The position numbers and the translations under genes are program-made. Below, piece by piece: positions 63,417 to 64,000 of a stretch of 64,000 bases of DNA (the first letter of the stretch is position 1; the number at the start of each line of letters is the position of its first letter). The notes below the pieces were generated by a model. It worked only from the letters and a program-made list of their open reading frames with translations. It was not told where the DNA came from and did not search any database. This DNA is from Nocardia sp. CNY236 (GTDB taxonomy: Bacteria; Actinomycetota; Actinomycetes; Mycobacteriales; Mycobacteriaceae), in contig NZ_KI519395.1 in the NCBI RefSeq assembly GCF_000482385.1, positions 129,707 through 193,706 on the forward strand, in the 5' to 3' direction.

Positions 63417-63727
63417 ACAAGGCTCTGGCCGGAACGCCGCCGCGCCGCCGGATCGCTGTCGGCCTGATGAGGTCGTCGTGTCGGCTCAGGTCGACGCCTA
63501 CCCGACCTACAGCGGGTTGCGCGGAACACAGGCGAAGGTAACCGACGTCAGCAAGGCGGCGCTGACCGAACATTTCAAAGCTGCTGTCTCCAGCTGGAGT
63601 TGACCGCATTCATCGAGCACTGGGCTGGGGTCTCGCGGTGTAGGTCGTGAGGTATTGACCCGGAACTGAATGTTTGCGGATGTGGGTGGTGTTCGTGTAG
63701 ACCCGCGGGGTGGGTGATGATCTGAGG
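63417..63727. other. Junction region before the IS630-type transposase
   Basis: About 310 bp. An open frame of 41 codons (GTG at 63478, SAQVDAYPTYSGLRGTQAKV) looks like the tail of a gene but has no recognisable family. The left end of the insertion sequence should lie between here and 63728; I cannot fix its inverted repeat because the right end is outside the window. Confidence 0.35.
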
Positions 63728-64000
63728 GTGGATATGCGCAGGCTTTCGCCGAGCCAGCAGGAGGCGTTGCGGATGCGGGTGGTGGCTGCGTTGGATGAGG
63801 GGATGTCCGCGGCGGAGGCGGTGCGGGTGTTCGGGGTGTCGGAGAACTCGATCCGCAATTGGAAGGCCCGCTACGCGTTCGGTGGTGTAGCTGGTTTGGA
63901 GTCGCGACGGCCGGGGCGTAAAGCGGGTGTGCTGCGGAAACTGACACCGGATCAGGAGATGGCGTTGGTGGAGGCGGTCGTGGAGTTCACCCCTGATCAG
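63728..64000 (+). mobile_element. IS630-family transposase, N-terminal part (runs off the window)
   Basis: From a GTG at 63728 the frame is open to the window end: RRLSPSQQEALRMRVVAALD, then MSAAEAVRVFGVSENSIRNW and PGRKAGVLRKLTPDQ. This is the HTH region of an IS630/Tc1-type transposase; the DDE catalytic domain lies beyond the edge. Confidence 0.82.

Overview
The window is high-GC actinobacterial chromosome, most likely Nocardia or a close relative in the Mycobacteriales. The basis is the dgt-dnaG junction followed by a small opposed gene and tRNA-Asn, GTG starts and stop/start overlaps throughout, a FabG3-like steroid dehydrogenase, deazaflavin-type nitroreductases, and a fatty-acyl-AMP ligase of mycobacterial type. 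The genus call is inference.

Layout. 1-5.7 kb is core: the dgt tail, a FIST sensor protein, a Cof-type HAD phosphatase, dnaG, an amidase pseudogene and a small opposed membrane-associated protein. 5.8-8.9 kb is a small island between tRNA-Asn and a decayed copy of that tRNA's 3' end, holding two related XRE/TPR regulators (one broken) and two small genes. 9-28.3 kb is accessory: an ABM-domain membrane protein, an intact amidase, a lower-GC RecD-like helicase, a frameshifted membrane gene coupled to a DUF4352 lipoprotein-like gene, a Ser/Thr kinase, DUF899, two decayed XRE genes, a MerR/erythromycin-esterase pair, a permuted papain-fold protein, an MFS exporter beside the wreck of its paralogue, and a divergent quinone oxidoreductase/TetR pair.

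29.1-47.5 kb is the centrepiece: a 12-gene, one-direction, almost entirely overlapping operon that looks like an undescribed lipid/amine biosynthetic system. It encodes two acyl carrier proteins; a 1986-residue fusion (class III aminotransferase, cyanobacterial-type acyl-ACP reductase, PEP-synthase-like phosphotransfer module, thymidylate-kinase fold); a second thymidylate-kinase-like protein; a fatty-acyl-AMP ligase; a P450; a second PEP-synthase-like protein; an alpha-oxoamine synthase; an NTP_transf_5 protein; a HAD phosphatase; a diacylglycerol/sphingosine-kinase-like lipid kinase; and an SDR. The simplest reading (inference) is that a fatty acid is adenylated and loaded on an ACP. One branch is reduced to an aldehyde and transaminated to an amine; another is condensed with an amino acid by the oxoamine synthase, reduced by the SDR and phosphorylated. 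The PEP-synthase-like proteins then phosphorylate or ligate the product. The logic recalls prodigiosin/tambjamine tailoring (PigE/TamH plus PigC/TamQ) combined with sphingoid-base synthesis, but no bipyrrole genes are present.

47.6-58.5 kb holds a reverse operon (GT2, DUF2064, methyltransferase, molybdopterin oxidoreductase, membrane protein), a divergent forward operon (membrane GT-C-like protein, response regulator, histidine kinase), an epimerase, a secreted lipase, a FabG3-like SDR and a MaoC hydratase. 58.5-60.3 kb is a tandem duplication of a nitroreductase gene plus tRNA(CAT); one tRNA copy has decayed. 60.3-64 kb holds gene fragments (resolvase tail, ASCH-like, alcohol dehydrogenase), an M28 peptidase with a large membrane domain, and the start of an IS630-type transposase that runs off the end.
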